Origin: Sporosarcina aquimarina | Lineage (GTDB): Bacteria; Bacillota; Bacilli; Bacillales_A; Planococcaceae | Length of the DNA: 64,000 nucleotides | NCBI RefSeq assembly: GCF_023715615.1 | Contig: NZ_JAMBOM010000001.1 | Span: 1,178,001 to 1,242,000 of the forward strand | Direction of reading: 5' to 3' | Shown: positions 1-9,937 of the stretch, in pieces | Numbering within the stretch: the stretch's first letter is position 1 | Layout: each line of letters opens with the position of its first letter | Made by a program: the position numbers and the translations under genes | The notes under the pieces: generated by a model | Told to the model about the DNA's origin: nothing | What the model saw: the letters and a program-made list of their open reading frames with translations, nothing else | Databases searched by the model: none

Positions 1-2
1 GT

Positions 3-134
3 AAGTACAATCAGGATCTTCATCCGGGATTCGTTTTAGTGGAACTTGGTGGCATCGGGAATAATGAAGAGGAACTAAATCGAACGGTTGCTGTCATTGC
101 CGAAGCGGCCGCTTCAATATTTGCGGAAGAATAA
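3..134 (+). CDS. spoIIP: SpoIIP C-terminal fragment (stage II sporulation protein P)
   Basis: The gene runs in from the left edge; only the last 43 residues and the TAA stop are present. They read as the end of SpoIIP, the N-acetylmuramoyl-L-alanine amidase/endopeptidase that works with SpoIID and SpoIIM to thin septal peptidoglycan during forespore engulfment. The HPG...LVELGG..N..EEL pattern is the family's C-terminal block, and spoIIP lies just before lepA in B. subtilis. The catalytic part is outside the window, so completeness cannot be judged. B. subtilis has yqxA between spoIIP and lepA; there is no room for it here. Confidence 0.8.
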   Translation, partial: KYNQDLHPGFVLVELGGIGNNEEELNRTVAVIAEAAASIFAEE

Positions 135-181
135 GAGGAAGTAAAAAATAGTGAGTTACCAGACTCAGTGTTTGAAGAAAG

Positions 182-209
182 GAGGAGCGGATACTGCTTC
201 TCTTTTTTT
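182..209 (+). terminator. Rho-independent terminator after spoIIP
   Basis: A 7-bp stem (182-188 with 196-202, one G-T pair) has a 7-base loop and is followed directly by seven T residues. Confidence 0.75.
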
Positions 210-275
210 GTTTGAAAAGAAAAACACATTTAATCTATAGTAAAAAGGAAATGTGTAACACCCCTGCTCGGTTTC

Positions 276-284
276 TGCTATAAT
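276..284 (+). promoter_or_regulatory. Extended -10 SigA promoter of lepA
   Basis: TGCTATAAT at 276-284 is a perfect extended -10 element. No good -35 hexamer is seen at 17 bp upstream. It lies about 30 bp before the lepA start and after the spoIIP terminator. Confidence 0.65.
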
Positions 285-313
285 TCATACTAGCCGAATT
301 AGGAGTGAGAATT

Positions 314-2140
314 ATGATGAATCATCAACAGAAATTAGACCGACAGAAAAATATACGCAACTTTTCAATTATAGCTCATATCGATCACGGGAAATCTACG
401 CTCGCAGATCGAATACTTGAAAAAACCGAAACCATTACTGCTCGTGAAATGAAATCACAAACGTTGGATTCAATGGATCTCGAAAGGGAACGTGGGATCA
501 CGATTAAATTGAATGCAGTACAGATTTCTTATACTGCAAAGAGTGGTGAAGAGTACACGTTCCATTTAATCGATACTCCAGGGCACGTCGATTTCACGTA
601 CGAGGTGTCTCGAAGTCTTGCAGCGTGCGAGGGTGCGATACTCGTAGTGGATGCAGCACAGGGAATTGAAGCACAAACCTTAGCAAACGTTTACTTAGCG
701 TTAGATAATGATCTTGAAATCTTACCTGTAATCAATAAGATTGACCTGCCAGCGGCGGATCCAGAGCGTGTGAAAGACGAAATCGAAAATGTAATCGGCA
801 TCGATGCATCAGAAGCAGTCTTGGCATCAGCAAAAGCAGGAATCGGGATTGAAGAAATCTTGGAACAAATCGTTGAAAAAGTTCCGGCTCCAACAGGAGA
901 TCCAAGTGCCCCACTAAAGGCATTGATATTCGACTCCCATTATGATCAGTACAAAGGTGTCATCGTTAACATCCGAATCATGGAAGGCACCGTTAAACCA
1001 GGAGATACAATTCGCATGATGGCAACTGGGAAAGAATTTGAAGTTGTCGATCTGGGTGTTTTCACTCCAAAAATCTCACCACGGGATGAATTGACAGTTG
1101 GGGATGTTGGTTATTTGTCAGCTGCTATTAAAACAGTAGGGGATACGCGCGTTGGAGATACGATAACACTTGCTGAAAACCCTGCTGAGGAGGCATTGGA
1201 AGGGTACCGTAAGATGAATCCAATGGTATTCTGCGGCTTATATCCGATAGATACTTCCAAGTATAATGATTTAAGAGAAGCGCTCGAGAAGCTTGAACTT
1301 AACGACTCTGCTTTGGAATACGAAGCGGAAACTTCTCAAGCTCTCGGTTTCGGATATCGTTGTGGCTTCTTAGGGCTTCTCCACATGGAAATCATTCAAG
1401 AACGGATTGAGAGAGAATTCAATATCGACTTAATCACAACGGCACCAAGCGTAATTTACAATGTCGTCTTGACGGATGGTAGTGAAATGAAAGTCGACAA
1501 TCCGTCAATGATGCCGGATGCACAAAAAACGGAATACGTGGAAGAGCCTTACGTTAAAGCATCTATCATGGTGCCAAACGATTATGTTGGTGCTGTTATG
1601 GAGCTTTGTCAGAAAAAACGAGGTAATTTCCTTACAATGGACTATATGGATTCTTCCCGTGTTAACATTTTGTATGAACTACCACTAGCGGAGATTGTTT
1701 ATGACTTCTTTGATCAGTTAAAATCGGGTACTAAAGGATATGCATCCTTAGATTATGAATTAATCGGTTATAAGAAATCCAAACTCAATAAGATGGACAT
1801 CTTATTGAATGGCGAGACTGTCGATGCGCTTAGCTTTATCGTTCATCGTGATTTCGCATACGATCGTGGGAAAGCGATTGTTGAGAAGTTGAGATCCTTG
1901 ATCCCGCGTCAGCAATTCGAAGTTCCAGTACAAGCTGCAATCGGACAGAAAATCATTGCACGGTCAACGATTAAGTCAATGGGTAAAAATGTACTTGCGA
2001 AATGTTATGGTGGAGATATTTCACGTAAAAGAAAACTTCTTGAAAAGCAAAAAGAAGGTAAGAAGAAGATGAAACAAGTAGGATCTGTAGAAGTGCCACA
2101 AGAAGCTTTCATGGCAGTACTACGTATGGACGAAGAGTAA
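314..2140 (+). CDS. lepA: Elongation factor 4 (LepA), back-translocating GTPase
   Basis: 608-residue ribosome-binding GTPase of the EF-G-like family, thought to back-translocate or remodel stalled ribosomes. The G domain shows AHIDHGKST (G1), DTPGH (G3) and NKID (G4). The EF4-specific C-terminal domain ends in [17 protein letters not shown] and [12 protein letters not shown]. Length and sequence match B. subtilis LepA along the whole protein. A GTG at 305 is in frame, but it overlaps the AGGAG ribosome-binding site (301-305), so the ATG at 314 (or the next one at 317) is the likelier start. hemW follows, as in most Bacillales. Confidence 0.97.
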   Translation: MMNHQQKLDRQKNIRNFSIIAHIDHGKSTLADRILEKTETITAREMKSQTLDSMDLERERGITIKLNAVQISYTAKSGEEYTFHLIDTPGHVDFTYEVSRSLAACEGAILVVDAAQGIEAQTLANVYLALDNDLEILPVINKIDLPAADPERVKDEIENVIGIDASEAVLASAKAGIGIEEILEQIVEKVPAPTGDPSAPLKALIFDSHYDQYKGVIVNIRIMEGTVKPGDTIRMMATGKEFEVVDLGVFTPKISPRDELTVGDVGYLSAAIKTVGDTRVGDTITLAENPAEEALEGYRKMNPMVFCGLYPIDTSKYNDLREALEKLELNDSALEYEAETSQALGFGYRCGFLGLLHMEIIQERIEREFNIDLITTAPSVIYNVVLTDGSEMKVDNPSMMPDAQKTEYVEEPYVKASIMVPNDYVGAVMELCQKKRGNFLTMDYMDSSRVNILYELPLAEIVYDFFDQLKSGTKGYASLDYELIGYKKSKLNKMDILLNGETVDALSFIVHRDFAYDRGKAIVEKLRSLIPRQQFEVPVQAAIGQKIIARSTIKSMGKNVLAKCYGGDISRKRKLLEKQKEGKKKMKQVGSVEVPQEAFMAVLRMDEE

Positions 2141-2158
2141 TTGGAATAAGCTGCATGA

Positions 2159-2181
2159 GCAGAGGGCATATAGCCCTCTGT
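2159..2181 (+). terminator. Hairpin between lepA and hemW, possible weak terminator
   Basis: A perfect 8-bp GC-rich stem (2160-2167 with 2173-2180) has a 5-base loop. Only three T residues follow, so it may act as a partial terminator or processing site and let hemW be co-transcribed with lepA. Confidence 0.5.
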
Positions 2182-2209
2182 TTGGCGTTTACAGGAGGGA
2201 AAGCAACTA

Positions 2210-3343
2210 ATGAGAGGTATTTACATCCACATCCCATTCTGCCACCAAATCTGCCACTATTGTGATTTTAACAAAGTGTTTTTTGAGAACCAACCAGTGG
2301 ACGAATACATTGAGACGATAGATAAAGAATTGTCGTTATTAAAACAAAGCGGAGCCGATTTCACAAAAGTTGAAACTGTTTTCTTTGGAGGTGGAACTCC
2401 AACTGCGTTAACAGCAAAACAGCTAGAGCGACTCCTTGAAATTGTGCATAGCTATATAAATGTCGATGCTTTATCGGAATTTTCAACAGAAGCAAATCCC
2501 GATGAGTTAACCATGGATAAACTGAATGTGTTAAAAAATGGTCACATGAAACGGTTAAGTTTAGGAGTTCAATCATTTGATGCGGACCTACTGAAAAAAA
2601 TTGGGCGTTCTCACAGTCCTAAGCAAGCAATTGACGTTGTCAACAACGCCCGACGCGCAGGTTTTGAAAACATCAGCATTGATATGATTTATGCGTTGCC
2701 AGGACAAACACAAGCTCAATGGAAAGATACGCTAGACCAAGCACTTGCGCTTGAGCTACCACATTACTCGGGGTACTCGCTAATCGTTGAACCTAAGACA
2801 GTTTTTTATAACTTGATGAATAAAGGACGACTTCCGTTACCAGGGGAAGATGAAGAGACGGTTATGTTTGCTGAACTTATCGATAGGATGGAGCGCGCAG
2901 GAAGAGCACAGTATGAAATCAGTAACTTTGCAATTCCTGGCAGTGAGTCAATTCACAACATGATCTATTGGGAAAACGATGAATATGCTGGAATCGGGGC
3001 AGGAGCTCATGGCTATCTTAATGGTGTTCGTTATGCAAACATCGCACCGCTAAAACGGTACATGGATCATGTGGAAACTGGTGCGTTGCCGAGAAAAGAA
3101 GAGAATACAGTGACTCTTCAAGAAAGCATGGAAGAAGAAATGTTTCTCGGACTTCGAAAAACAAAAGGAGTTTCTATCCAACACTTCGCTGAAAAATTCG
3201 GAATTCCAATGGATGAAAAGTACGGTACAGTCATCCAGAATCTCATACAAAAAGATTTACTTGAACTCCATGAGAAGCGAATCCGCCTAACGCGAAACGG
3301 AATTTTTAAAGGAAACGAAGCCTTTCAACAATTTCTTGGATGA
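2210..3343 (+). CDS. hemW: HemW, radical SAM heme chaperone (HemN-like)
   Basis: 377 residues. The radical-SAM cluster motif is Cys11-x3-Cys15-x2-Cys18 followed by DF, the HemW form; true HemN carries an additional cysteine. HemW family members bind heme and are implicated in heme delivery rather than in coproporphyrinogen oxidation, although the B. subtilis gene was long called hemN. A glycine-rich FFGGGTPT SAM-binding segment follows. An AGGAGG site lies 11 bases before the ATG. It sits between lepA and the hrcA operon as in B. subtilis. Confidence 0.93.
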   Translation: MRGIYIHIPFCHQICHYCDFNKVFFENQPVDEYIETIDKELSLLKQSGADFTKVETVFFGGGTPTALTAKQLERLLEIVHSYINVDALSEFSTEANPDELTMDKLNVLKNGHMKRLSLGVQSFDADLLKKIGRSHSPKQAIDVVNNARRAGFENISIDMIYALPGQTQAQWKDTLDQALALELPHYSGYSLIVEPKTVFYNLMNKGRLPLPGEDEETVMFAELIDRMERAGRAQYEISNFAIPGSESIHNMIYWENDEYAGIGAGAHGYLNGVRYANIAPLKRYMDHVETGALPRKEENTVTLQESMEEEMFLGLRKTKGVSIQHFAEKFGIPMDEKYGTVIQNLIQKDLLELHEKRIRLTRNGIFKGNEAFQQFLG

Positions 3344-3359
3344 AACAAGACTCAAATGT

Positions 3360-3388
3360 TTGACACTATCTTTGTCATTTGATAAATT
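3360..3388 (+). promoter_or_regulatory. SigA promoter of the hrcA operon
   Basis: TTGACA (3360-3365), a 17-bp spacer and TAAATT (3383-3388). The transcript would start a few bases before the CIRCE operator, the usual HrcA-regulated arrangement. Confidence 0.75.
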
Positions 3389-3398
3389 ATGAGTAGTA

Positions 3399-3425
3399 TT
3401 AGCACTCGTTTAAAAGGAGTGCTAA
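3399..3425 (+). promoter_or_regulatory. CIRCE operator (HrcA binding site)
   Basis: Perfect 9-9-9 inverted repeat: TTAGCACTC (3399-3407), 9-base spacer, GAGTGCTAA (3417-3425). This is the exact CIRCE consensus bound by HrcA. It lies in the leader immediately before hrcA. Confidence 0.98.
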
Positions 3426-3439
3426 CAGGAGTGATGATT

Positions 3440-4492
3440 ATGTTGACAAACAGGCAATTGCTAATCTTGCAACTGACGGTTAACGACTTCATCGAATCCG
3501 CTCAGCCAGTGGGCTCCCGGCAACTTTCCAAAAAGGAGGAAGCTCCTTTTAGTCCGGCGACCATCCGAAATGAGATGGCGGATCTTGAAGAAATGGGATT
3601 TCTTGAGAAAACCCATACATCTTCCGGAAGGGTTCCTTCTGAAAAAGGATATCGATTTTACGTCGACCACTTGCTGACACCTCAAAAGCTAAAAATGGAG
3701 GACAACCTTCAATTACGTTCAATCTTTCAGGAAAAAGTCCTGGAAGCGGAAGTACTCATCAGGAATTCAGCATCTATTCTCTCGGAACTGACGAACTATA
3801 CAACTGTCTTACTAGGGCCAGATACAACGGCTCATAAAGTAAAACGGTTTTCAATAGTTCCCTTATCAGAATCGAAAGCAGTTGCCATTATGGTAACGAA
3901 TAGCGGCAGAGTAGAGAATCATGTATTCGATGCAACTGACGGATTATCGCCTTCAGATATTGAGAAAATGGTCAATCTCTTGAATGAGCGACTTGTTGGA
4001 ACTCCGCTCTCTGAAATTCCGCGTAAACTAGCGACAGAATCGAAACTGTTGTTTGAACGGCATGTCAAAAATGCGGGTACAATTCTTACTTCCATTCAAG
4101 ACGCCATGGCAGGTAAAACAGAGGAACGCCTATTTTACAGCGGTCAGATGAACATGATGAAACAACCAGAATTTAATGATGTTCAAAAAGTTAAGACGTT
4201 TTTAGAAGCAATTGAGCATGGAATGCCGCTCACATTGTTCAAAAATGATCTCGCAGGCATCCAAGTACGTATCGGTTCAGAAAATAATGAGCAAACATTA
4301 GATGATTTTAGTGTCATAACGACGGCCTATGCAGTTGGTACGGATATGACTGGCTCGATTGCAATCATTGGGCCGAAACGTATGGATTATGGCAGAGTGA
4401 TTACATTGCTAGATATTTTAAGTGATGATCTTTCTACTGCACTTGCAAGACTCACGATTGAGGGAAGAACAGATAGGAGGAACGAATCATGA
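3440..4492 (+). CDS. hrcA: HrcA, heat-inducible transcription repressor
   Basis: 350-residue repressor of class I heat-shock genes. It binds CIRCE and depends on GroE for activity. The N-terminal winged helix starts MLTNRQLLILQ and includes SPATIRNEMADLEEMGF, the recognition region; the central inserted domain and dimerisation region follow. An in-frame start at 3389 would put the CIRCE element inside the coding region, so the ATG at 3440 with AGGAG at 3427-3431 is chosen, matching the B. subtilis N-terminus. It overlaps grpE by 4 bases and is probably autoregulated by CIRCE. Confidence 0.96.
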   Translation: MLTNRQLLILQLTVNDFIESAQPVGSRQLSKKEEAPFSPATIRNEMADLEEMGFLEKTHTSSGRVPSEKGYRFYVDHLLTPQKLKMEDNLQLRSIFQEKVLEAEVLIRNSASILSELTNYTTVLLGPDTTAHKVKRFSIVPLSESKAVAIMVTNSGRVENHVFDATDGLSPSDIEKMVNLLNERLVGTPLSEIPRKLATESKLLFERHVKNAGTILTSIQDAMAGKTEERLFYSGQMNMMKQPEFNDVQKVKTFLEAIEHGMPLTLFKNDLAGIQVRIGSENNEQTLDDFSVITTAYAVGTDMTGSIAIIGPKRMDYGRVITLLDILSDDLSTALARLTIEGRTDRRNES

Positions 4493-5079
4493 CAGAAAAA
4501 GGCCAAACATCTGAAGAGATGGAAACTGAAATTTCTGAACAACAGGATGAAGCAGTAACTGCTGATACAGTTCAAGATGAAGCAGTTGAAGTGGAAGAAC
4601 AAGTGACACTAACAGAAGAAGAACTAAAAGATGCTGAAATCGAAGAACTGAAGGCAAAGCTGCAGGACGAAGAGAACAGACGCTTACGAGTTTTAGCGGA
4701 TTTGGATAATGCTCGCAGAAGAGCTACGCTAGATAAAGAAGCATTGCAAAAGTACCGTTCACAAGAGGTATTGACAAACCTTGTACCGGTATTGGATAAC
4801 TTCGAGCGTGGACTTTCTGTTAAAGTAGAAAGCGACGATGCCAAGTCATTACTTACTGGAATGGAAATGGTATACCGTAGTTTGGAAGAAGCCTTGAAGT
4901 CATCAGGATTAACTGAGATTGAAGCAGCTGGTATCGAATTCGATCCGAATTACCATCAAGCCGTCATGACAGATTCAGATGAGAATTTCCCATCGGGATC
5001 GGTGCTTGAAGTATTGCAGAAAGGGTATACGTTGAAAGATCGTGTACTTCGCCCTGCAATGGTTAAAGTGAACGAATAA
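4489..5079 (+). CDS. grpE: GrpE, nucleotide exchange factor for DnaK
   Basis: 196 residues. An acidic, low-complexity N-terminus of about 50 residues leads into a long coiled coil (LADLDNARRR region), then the beta domain with FDPNYHQAV and the ending TLKDRVLRPAMVKV typical of GrpE. It releases ADP from DnaK and may sense temperature. The ATG overlaps the hrcA stop (ATGA), and its AGGAGG site lies in the last hrcA codons, so the two are translationally coupled. Confidence 0.96.
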   Translation: MTEKGQTSEEMETEISEQQDEAVTADTVQDEAVEVEEQVTLTEEELKDAEIEELKAKLQDEENRRLRVLADLDNARRRATLDKEALQKYRSQEVLTNLVPVLDNFERGLSVKVESDDAKSLLTGMEMVYRSLEEALKSSGLTEIEAAGIEFDPNYHQAVMTDSDENFPSGSVLEVLQKGYTLKDRVLRPAMVKVNE

Positions 5080-5127
5080 CTATTCTACTAAAAACTTTGA
5101 TGAACCAAAATTAGGAGGAATTTAGAC

Positions 5128-6954
5128 ATGAGTAAAATTATCGGTATTGACTTAGGAACAACAAACTCAGTAGTGGCAGTATATGAAGGAGGAGAGGCAA
5201 AAGTTATTCCGAATCCGGAAGGCAACCGTACAACTCCTTCAGTTGTTGCGTTTAAAAATGGAGAACGACAAATCGGTGAAGTTGCTAAACGTCAATCGAT
5301 TACAAATCCGAACACAATCATGTCCGTTAAACGTCACATGGGTACAGATTACAAAGAAAAAGTGGAAGACAAAGAATATTCACCACAAGAGATTTCGGCA
5401 ATGATTCTTCAATATATGAAAGGTTATGCAGAAGAATATCTTGGTGAAAAAGTAACGAAAGCAGTAGTTACTGTTCCTGCTTACTTTAACGACGCACAAC
5501 GTCAAGCAACAAAAGACGCTGGTAAAATTGCTGGACTTGAGGTCGAGCGTATTATCAACGAGCCAACGGCAGCAGCACTTGCATATGGGTTGGATAAAAC
5601 GGATGAGGACCAAACAATTCTAGTTTATGACCTTGGTGGAGGTACGTTCGACGTTTCCATCCTTGAACTTGGTGATGGCGTATTCCAAGTACGTTCAACA
5701 GCTGGAGATAACAAACTAGGTGGAGATGATTTCGACGATGTGATTATCGAATACCTAGTGCAGGAATTCCGTAAAGAAAACGGTATTGACCTCTCTAAAG
5801 ACAAGATGGCAATGCAACGTTTAAAAGACGCTGCGGAAAAAGCGAAAAAAGATTTGTCAGGTGTTACAAACACACAAATTTCACTACCTTTCATCACAGC
5901 AGGAGAAGCTGGACCACTTCACTTGGAAGTTTCGATGTCTCGTACTAAGTTTGACGAACTCACGGCTTCACTAGTAGAACGTTCTATGATTCCAACTCGA
6001 CAAGCGATTAAAGACGCGGATCTTTCACCATCAGATCTAGATCGCGTTATCTTGGTTGGTGGTTCTACTCGAATTCCAGCAGTACAAGAAGCAATCAAAA
6101 AGGAAACTGGAAAAGAACCATTCAAAGGCGTTAACCCAGACGAAGTAGTAGCAATGGGTGCTGCTGTACAAGGTTCAATTCTTACAGGAGACGTTAAAGA
6201 CGTAGTATTGCTTGACGTCACTCCATTATCTCTTGGTATTGAAACAATGGGTAGCGTATTCACAAAACTAATTGACCGAAATACAACGATTCCAACAAGT
6301 AAATCACAAGTGTTCTCAACTGCTGCTGATAACCAGCCAGCTGTAGACATCCACGTCCTTCAAGGTGAGCGTGCGATGGCAACTGACAACAAAACACTTG
6401 GACGTTTCCAATTGACAGATATCCCACCAGCTCCACGTGGTGTACCTCAAATCGAAGTAACATTCGATATTGACAAAAACGGTATTGTTACAGTTAAAGC
6501 TAAGGATATGGGGACACAAAAAGAACAAAATATTACAATTCAGTCTAGTTCAGGTCTTTCTGACGATGAAATCGATCGCATGGTAAAAGACGCAGAAGCT
6601 CACGCTGAAGAGGATAAGAAGCAAAAAGAAGAAGCAGACCTTCGTAACGAAGCAGACCAACTCGTATTCATGTCTGAGAAGACGTTGAAAGACTTGGAAG
6701 GCAAAGTGTCTGAAGAAGAAGTGAAGAGCGTTGAAGAAGCGAAAGATGCTTTGAAAGCTGCAATCGAAGCGAATAACCTCGAAGAGATGAAAGAAAAGAA
6801 AGATGCTCTTGAAGCGGTTGTACAACAAATGACTATGAAAATGTATGAGCAAGCACAAGCTGAAGCGAACGCTCAAGGCGAAAACACAACGGGTACAGAT
6901 GATGGTGTTGTAGACGCTGATTTCTCTGAAGTAGAAGATGACAAGAAAAACTAA
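5128..6954 (+). CDS. dnaK: DnaK, Hsp70 chaperone
   Basis: 608 residues. The nucleotide-binding domain begins [11 protein letters not shown] and has the phosphate-2 loop [12 protein letters not shown] and the adenosine motif [11 protein letters not shown]. The substrate-binding domain follows the linker [14 protein letters not shown], and the helical lid ends in a short acidic tail. It folds and refolds proteins in the cytoplasm with DnaJ and GrpE. A strong AGGAGG precedes the ATG. It is third in the CIRCE-controlled operon. Confidence 0.98.
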   Translation: MSKIIGIDLGTTNSVVAVYEGGEAKVIPNPEGNRTTPSVVAFKNGERQIGEVAKRQSITNPNTIMSVKRHMGTDYKEKVEDKEYSPQEISAMILQYMKGYAEEYLGEKVTKAVVTVPAYFNDAQRQATKDAGKIAGLEVERIINEPTAAALAYGLDKTDEDQTILVYDLGGGTFDVSILELGDGVFQVRSTAGDNKLGGDDFDDVIIEYLVQEFRKENGIDLSKDKMAMQRLKDAAEKAKKDLSGVTNTQISLPFITAGEAGPLHLEVSMSRTKFDELTASLVERSMIPTRQAIKDADLSPSDLDRVILVGGSTRIPAVQEAIKKETGKEPFKGVNPDEVVAMGAAVQGSILTGDVKDVVLLDVTPLSLGIETMGSVFTKLIDRNTTIPTSKSQVFSTAADNQPAVDIHVLQGERAMATDNKTLGRFQLTDIPPAPRGVPQIEVTFDIDKNGIVTVKAKDMGTQKEQNITIQSSSGLSDDEIDRMVKDAEAHAEEDKKQKEEADLRNEADQLVFMSEKTLKDLEGKVSEEEVKSVEEAKDALKAAIEANNLEEMKEKKDALEAVVQQMTMKMYEQAQAEANAQGENTTGTDDGVVDADFSEVEDDKKN

Positions 6955-6975
6955 ATCAATAACTGATTGACGGAA

Positions 6976-7009
6976 AAGTCAAAGTCCGATATTCCGGCTT
7001 TGGCTTTTT
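6976..7009 (+). terminator. Terminator after dnaK
   Basis: Stem of about 9-10 bp (6976-6986 with 6996-7005, including G-T pairs) and a T run at 7005-7009. It probably lowers transcription of dnaJ relative to dnaK. Confidence 0.65.
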
Positions 7010-7036
7010 CGTTTGTTACCAAACTTACTCAAAAAG

Positions 7037-7045
7037 TGTTACAAT
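7037..7045 (+). promoter_or_regulatory. Extended -10 promoter before dnaJ
   Basis: TGTTACAAT at 7037-7045 is a near-consensus extended -10 placed after the dnaK terminator. There is no clear -35. It would give dnaJ and the methyltransferase genes their own start. Confidence 0.5.
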
Positions 7046-7082
7046 GCACACAACGCTAAATGAGTTTCGGGAGTGTAGATGA

Positions 7083-8219
7083 ATGAGCAAACGAGATTAT
7101 TACGAAGTACTTGGAGTGGCGAAAACGGCTACAAAAGAAGAGATACGGAAAGCTTATCGTAAACTTTCCAAACAGTTCCACCCAGATTTGAACAAAGAAA
7201 AAGGGGCGGAAGAAAAGTTTAAAGAAGTTACAGAGGCTTTTGAAGTCCTAAGTGATGAAAATAAGCGCGCTTCTTATGACCAGTATGGCCATGCAGATCC
7301 GAACCAAGGTTTTGGCGGAGGCGGATTCAGTGGCTTTGGCGGTGGTGGAGATGGATTTGGATTCGATGACATTTTCAGTTCGTTCTTTGGTGGTGGCGGA
7401 GGACGTCGCCGCGACCCGAATGCACCACGTAAAGGAGACGATCTGCAATATACAATGACCATCGACTTTATGGAAGCTGCTTTCGGTAAAGAAACGGAAA
7501 TTGAAATACCACGTGAAGAAGTCTGTAATACATGCGATGGAAGTGGTGCTAAAAAAGGTACTTCAGCGAAAACATGTACAAATTGTGGCGGTACTGGTCA
7601 AATTTCAGTTACGCAAAACACGCCACTTGGTCAAATGGTGAATCGAAAAGTATGTAATGTCTGTCAAGGTACAGGTAAGATTATCCCTGAAAAGTGTGAA
7701 ACTTGTCATGGTAGCGGCAGAATCAAAAAACGTAAAAAAATCAAGGTTACAATTCCTGCAGGTGTTGACGATGGGCAACAATTGCGCGTGTCGGGTCAAG
7801 GGGAAGCTGGTGTAAATGGTGGACCATCAGGTGACTTGTATATCGTATTCCGTGTGCGAGCACATGAGAAGTTCATTCGTGAAGCGGATGATATCCTTTT
7901 GGAAGTCTCGCTGACATTCCCTCAAGCTGCTCTTGGTGATGAAATAGAAGTGCCAACGATTCATGGATCTGTGAATTTGAAAATTCCTGCTGGTACCCAA
8001 TCAGGAACTACATTCCGTTTACGCGGAAAAGGGATTCAAAATGTTCATGGACATGGAATAGGGGACCAACATGTAGTTGTGAAATTGTTGACACCTAAGA
8101 AAATGACAGAAAAACAAAAAGAACTGCTTCGGGAATTCGCTTCAATCGATGGAGCTGCTCCTGGAGAATATTCAAGTTCACTGTTTGATAAAATCAAACG
8201 ATCCATTAAAGGTGATTGA
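7083..8219 (+). CDS. dnaJ: DnaJ, Hsp40 co-chaperone
   Basis: 378 residues. The J domain has the HPD tripeptide at 33-35, which stimulates DnaK ATPase. A Gly/Phe-rich linker follows at about 75-110. The zinc region has four CxxCxGxG repeats: [24 protein letters not shown] and CETCHGSG. C-terminal client-binding domains complete a full-length type I DnaJ. The ATG overlaps no neighbour; GGGAGTG lies upstream. prmA starts 15 bases after the stop. Confidence 0.97.
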   Translation: MSKRDYYEVLGVAKTATKEEIRKAYRKLSKQFHPDLNKEKGAEEKFKEVTEAFEVLSDENKRASYDQYGHADPNQGFGGGGFSGFGGGGDGFGFDDIFSSFFGGGGGRRRDPNAPRKGDDLQYTMTIDFMEAAFGKETEIEIPREEVCNTCDGSGAKKGTSAKTCTNCGGTGQISVTQNTPLGQMVNRKVCNVCQGTGKIIPEKCETCHGSGRIKKRKKIKVTIPAGVDDGQQLRVSGQGEAGVNGGPSGDLYIVFRVRAHEKFIREADDILLEVSLTFPQAALGDEIEVPTIHGSVNLKIPAGTQSGTTFRLRGKGIQNVHGHGIGDQHVVVKLLTPKKMTEKQKELLREFASIDGAAPGEYSSSLFDKIKRSIKGD

Positions 8220-8234
8220 AGGGACTGAGCGTAC

Positions 8235-9179
8235 GTGAAATGGTCTGAAATAGCGATTCACACGACAAATGAAGCGACTGAGGCAGTTGCCAACATTCTA
8301 CATGAGGCAGGAGCAAGTGGTGTAGTCATTGAAGATTCAGGAGAACCGGAACGTACTCATGAAGATCGGTTCGGCGAAATCTATGACTTGGATCCACAAG
8401 ACTTTCCTTCTGAAGGTGTTTTAGTGAAAGCCTATTTACCAGCAAGCAGTTTCTTAAAAGAAACGGTGCAGGAAATTAGTGAATCGATTGATAAACTAAA
8501 ACAATTCAACTTAGATACTGGTAAGAAAGCGATCACAACTACTGAAGTGGATGAAGAAGACTGGGCGACTGCTTGGAAAAAGTATTATCATCCGGTGAAG
8601 ATTTCAGGCCGTTTCACCATTGTTCCAATTTGGGAAACATATGTACCGGTGGAATCTGATGAGCTTATTATTGAATTGGATCCAGGAATGGCATTCGGCA
8701 CAGGTACTCATCCAACTACGGTCATGTGTTTACAAGCGCTCGAAAAGTATGTGAAGCCTGAAGACTATGTCATCGATGTAGGAACAGGCTCAGGTGTTCT
8801 CGCAATTGGTGCGACTTTGTTGAACGCTAACCGAGTACTCGCGTTGGATCTGGATGAAGTTGCTGTTCGGTCTGCAAAAGAGAATATTGCGTTAAATAAT
8901 TGTAATGAAAAAGTTGAAGTCGTGCACGGCAATCTTTTGGACTCTGTAAAAGAGCCTGCAGATTTAATCGTTGCTAATATTTTGGCTGAAGTGATTGTTA
9001 CATTCTCTGAAGACGCTTTTCAGCTATTAGCGGATAATGGGTTGTTCATCGTATCTGGTATCATTGGGGCTAAAAAAGACTTTGTAAAAGAAGACCTCAT
9101 TCAAAAAGGATTTGAAATCGTTGAATCTGTTTTAATGGAAGATTGGGTTGCATTGGTTGCCCGCAAACGGGGGGAATAA
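8235..9179 (+). CDS. prmA: PrmA, ribosomal protein L11 methyltransferase
   Basis: 314 residues, starting with GTG. It trimethylates ribosomal protein L11 using S-adenosylmethionine. DPGMAFGTGTHPTT and the SAM-binding loop IDVGTGSGVLAIG (about residues 178-190) are diagnostic, and the VANILAEVI motif follows. It sits directly after dnaJ and one base before rsmE, the conserved Firmicutes order, so the three probably share a transcript. Confidence 0.95.
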   Translation: MKWSEIAIHTTNEATEAVANILHEAGASGVVIEDSGEPERTHEDRFGEIYDLDPQDFPSEGVLVKAYLPASSFLKETVQEISESIDKLKQFNLDTGKKAITTTEVDEEDWATAWKKYYHPVKISGRFTIVPIWETYVPVESDELIIELDPGMAFGTGTHPTTVMCLQALEKYVKPEDYVIDVGTGSGVLAIGATLLNANRVLALDLDEVAVRSAKENIALNNCNEKVEVVHGNLLDSVKEPADLIVANILAEVIVTFSEDAFQLLADNGLFIVSGIIGAKKDFVKEDLIQKGFEIVESVLMEDWVALVARKRGE

Positions 9180-9180
9180 C

Positions 9181-9921
9181 GTGCAACGCTATTTTCTTGA
9201 ACAGCCGTTTGGAGAAGACGGCTTTGCAATGATAACTGGTGAAGACGAAAAGCATATTACTCGTGTGATGCGTATGCGCGAAGGTGAAAAAATTTGCTGT
9301 GTTTCAGAAGGCGTTGGCCACATTGCAACGATTCATCGTTTCGATGAAGAGGGCGTAACTGTACTAGATACAGGCAATACTTCTTCTATGAGTGAACTTC
9401 CTGTACAAGTTACACTAGCGTGTGGATTACCTAAAGGGGATAAGTTGGAGTTAATCGCCCAAAAAGGAACTGAACTAGGAATGACTGGAATCATCCCTTT
9501 TCAAGCGGAGCGCTCAATCGTAAAATGGGACGAAAAAAAAGGCGACAAAAAAACAACGAGGCTACGTAAGATTGCCAAGGAAGCTGCTGAACAATCTCAT
9601 AGGACAGTCATTCCAGAGATTTCCGAACCTCTCACTTTTAAAGAGATTTTGAAGCAAGCGAAATCTTTCGATGTTTGTCTATTTGCGGATGAAGAAGAAG
9701 CGAAAGAAGGAACTTCAAATAAGATTGCAGTCCGTCTCAAGAAGGTGTATCATGGACAATCGATACTGGTCTTATTTGGTCCTGAAGGCGGACTCTCAAG
9801 AGATGAAGCTGAAGCCTTAAGGGATGCCGAGTTCTTACCTGTATCACTTGGACCCCGTATTCTTCGAACAGAAACTGCTCCTTTATACGTGTTATCCGCT
9901 ATGTCTTACGAATTTGAATGA
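9181..9921 (+). CDS. rsmE: RsmE, 16S rRNA (uracil1498-N3)-methyltransferase
   Basis: 246-residue SPOUT-class methyltransferase that modifies U1498 of 16S rRNA. The N-terminal PUA-like domain is followed by the knotted SAM domain with GLPKGDK, VLFGPEGGLS and LGPRILRTETAPLY. An earlier in-frame start at 9148 lies inside prmA; the GTG at 9181, preceded by GGGGGA, matches the family's QRYF N-terminus. It overlaps nothing and leads into mtaB. Confidence 0.95.
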   Translation: MQRYFLEQPFGEDGFAMITGEDEKHITRVMRMREGEKICCVSEGVGHIATIHRFDEEGVTVLDTGNTSSMSELPVQVTLACGLPKGDKLELIAQKGTELGMTGIIPFQAERSIVKWDEKKGDKKTTRLRKIAKEAAEQSHRTVIPEISEPLTFKEILKQAKSFDVCLFADEEEAKEGTSNKIAVRLKKVYHGQSILVLFGPEGGLSRDEAEALRDAEFLPVSLGPRILRTETAPLYVLSAMSYEFE

Positions 9922-9937
9922 AAGAGGTGAGCAGCTG

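Noticed and set aside
305..313. GTG start for lepA at 305
   Set aside because: It overlaps the AGGAG ribosome-binding site of the ATG at 314.
5919..6350. 143-codon reverse frame within dnaK
   Set aside because: It lies fully antisense to the highly conserved dnaK gene, has no ribosome-binding site and no recognisable domain; it follows from codon bias of dnaK.
7300..7420. Gly-rich repeat in dnaJ as an independent repeat element
   Set aside because: It encodes the normal Gly/Phe-rich linker of DnaJ.
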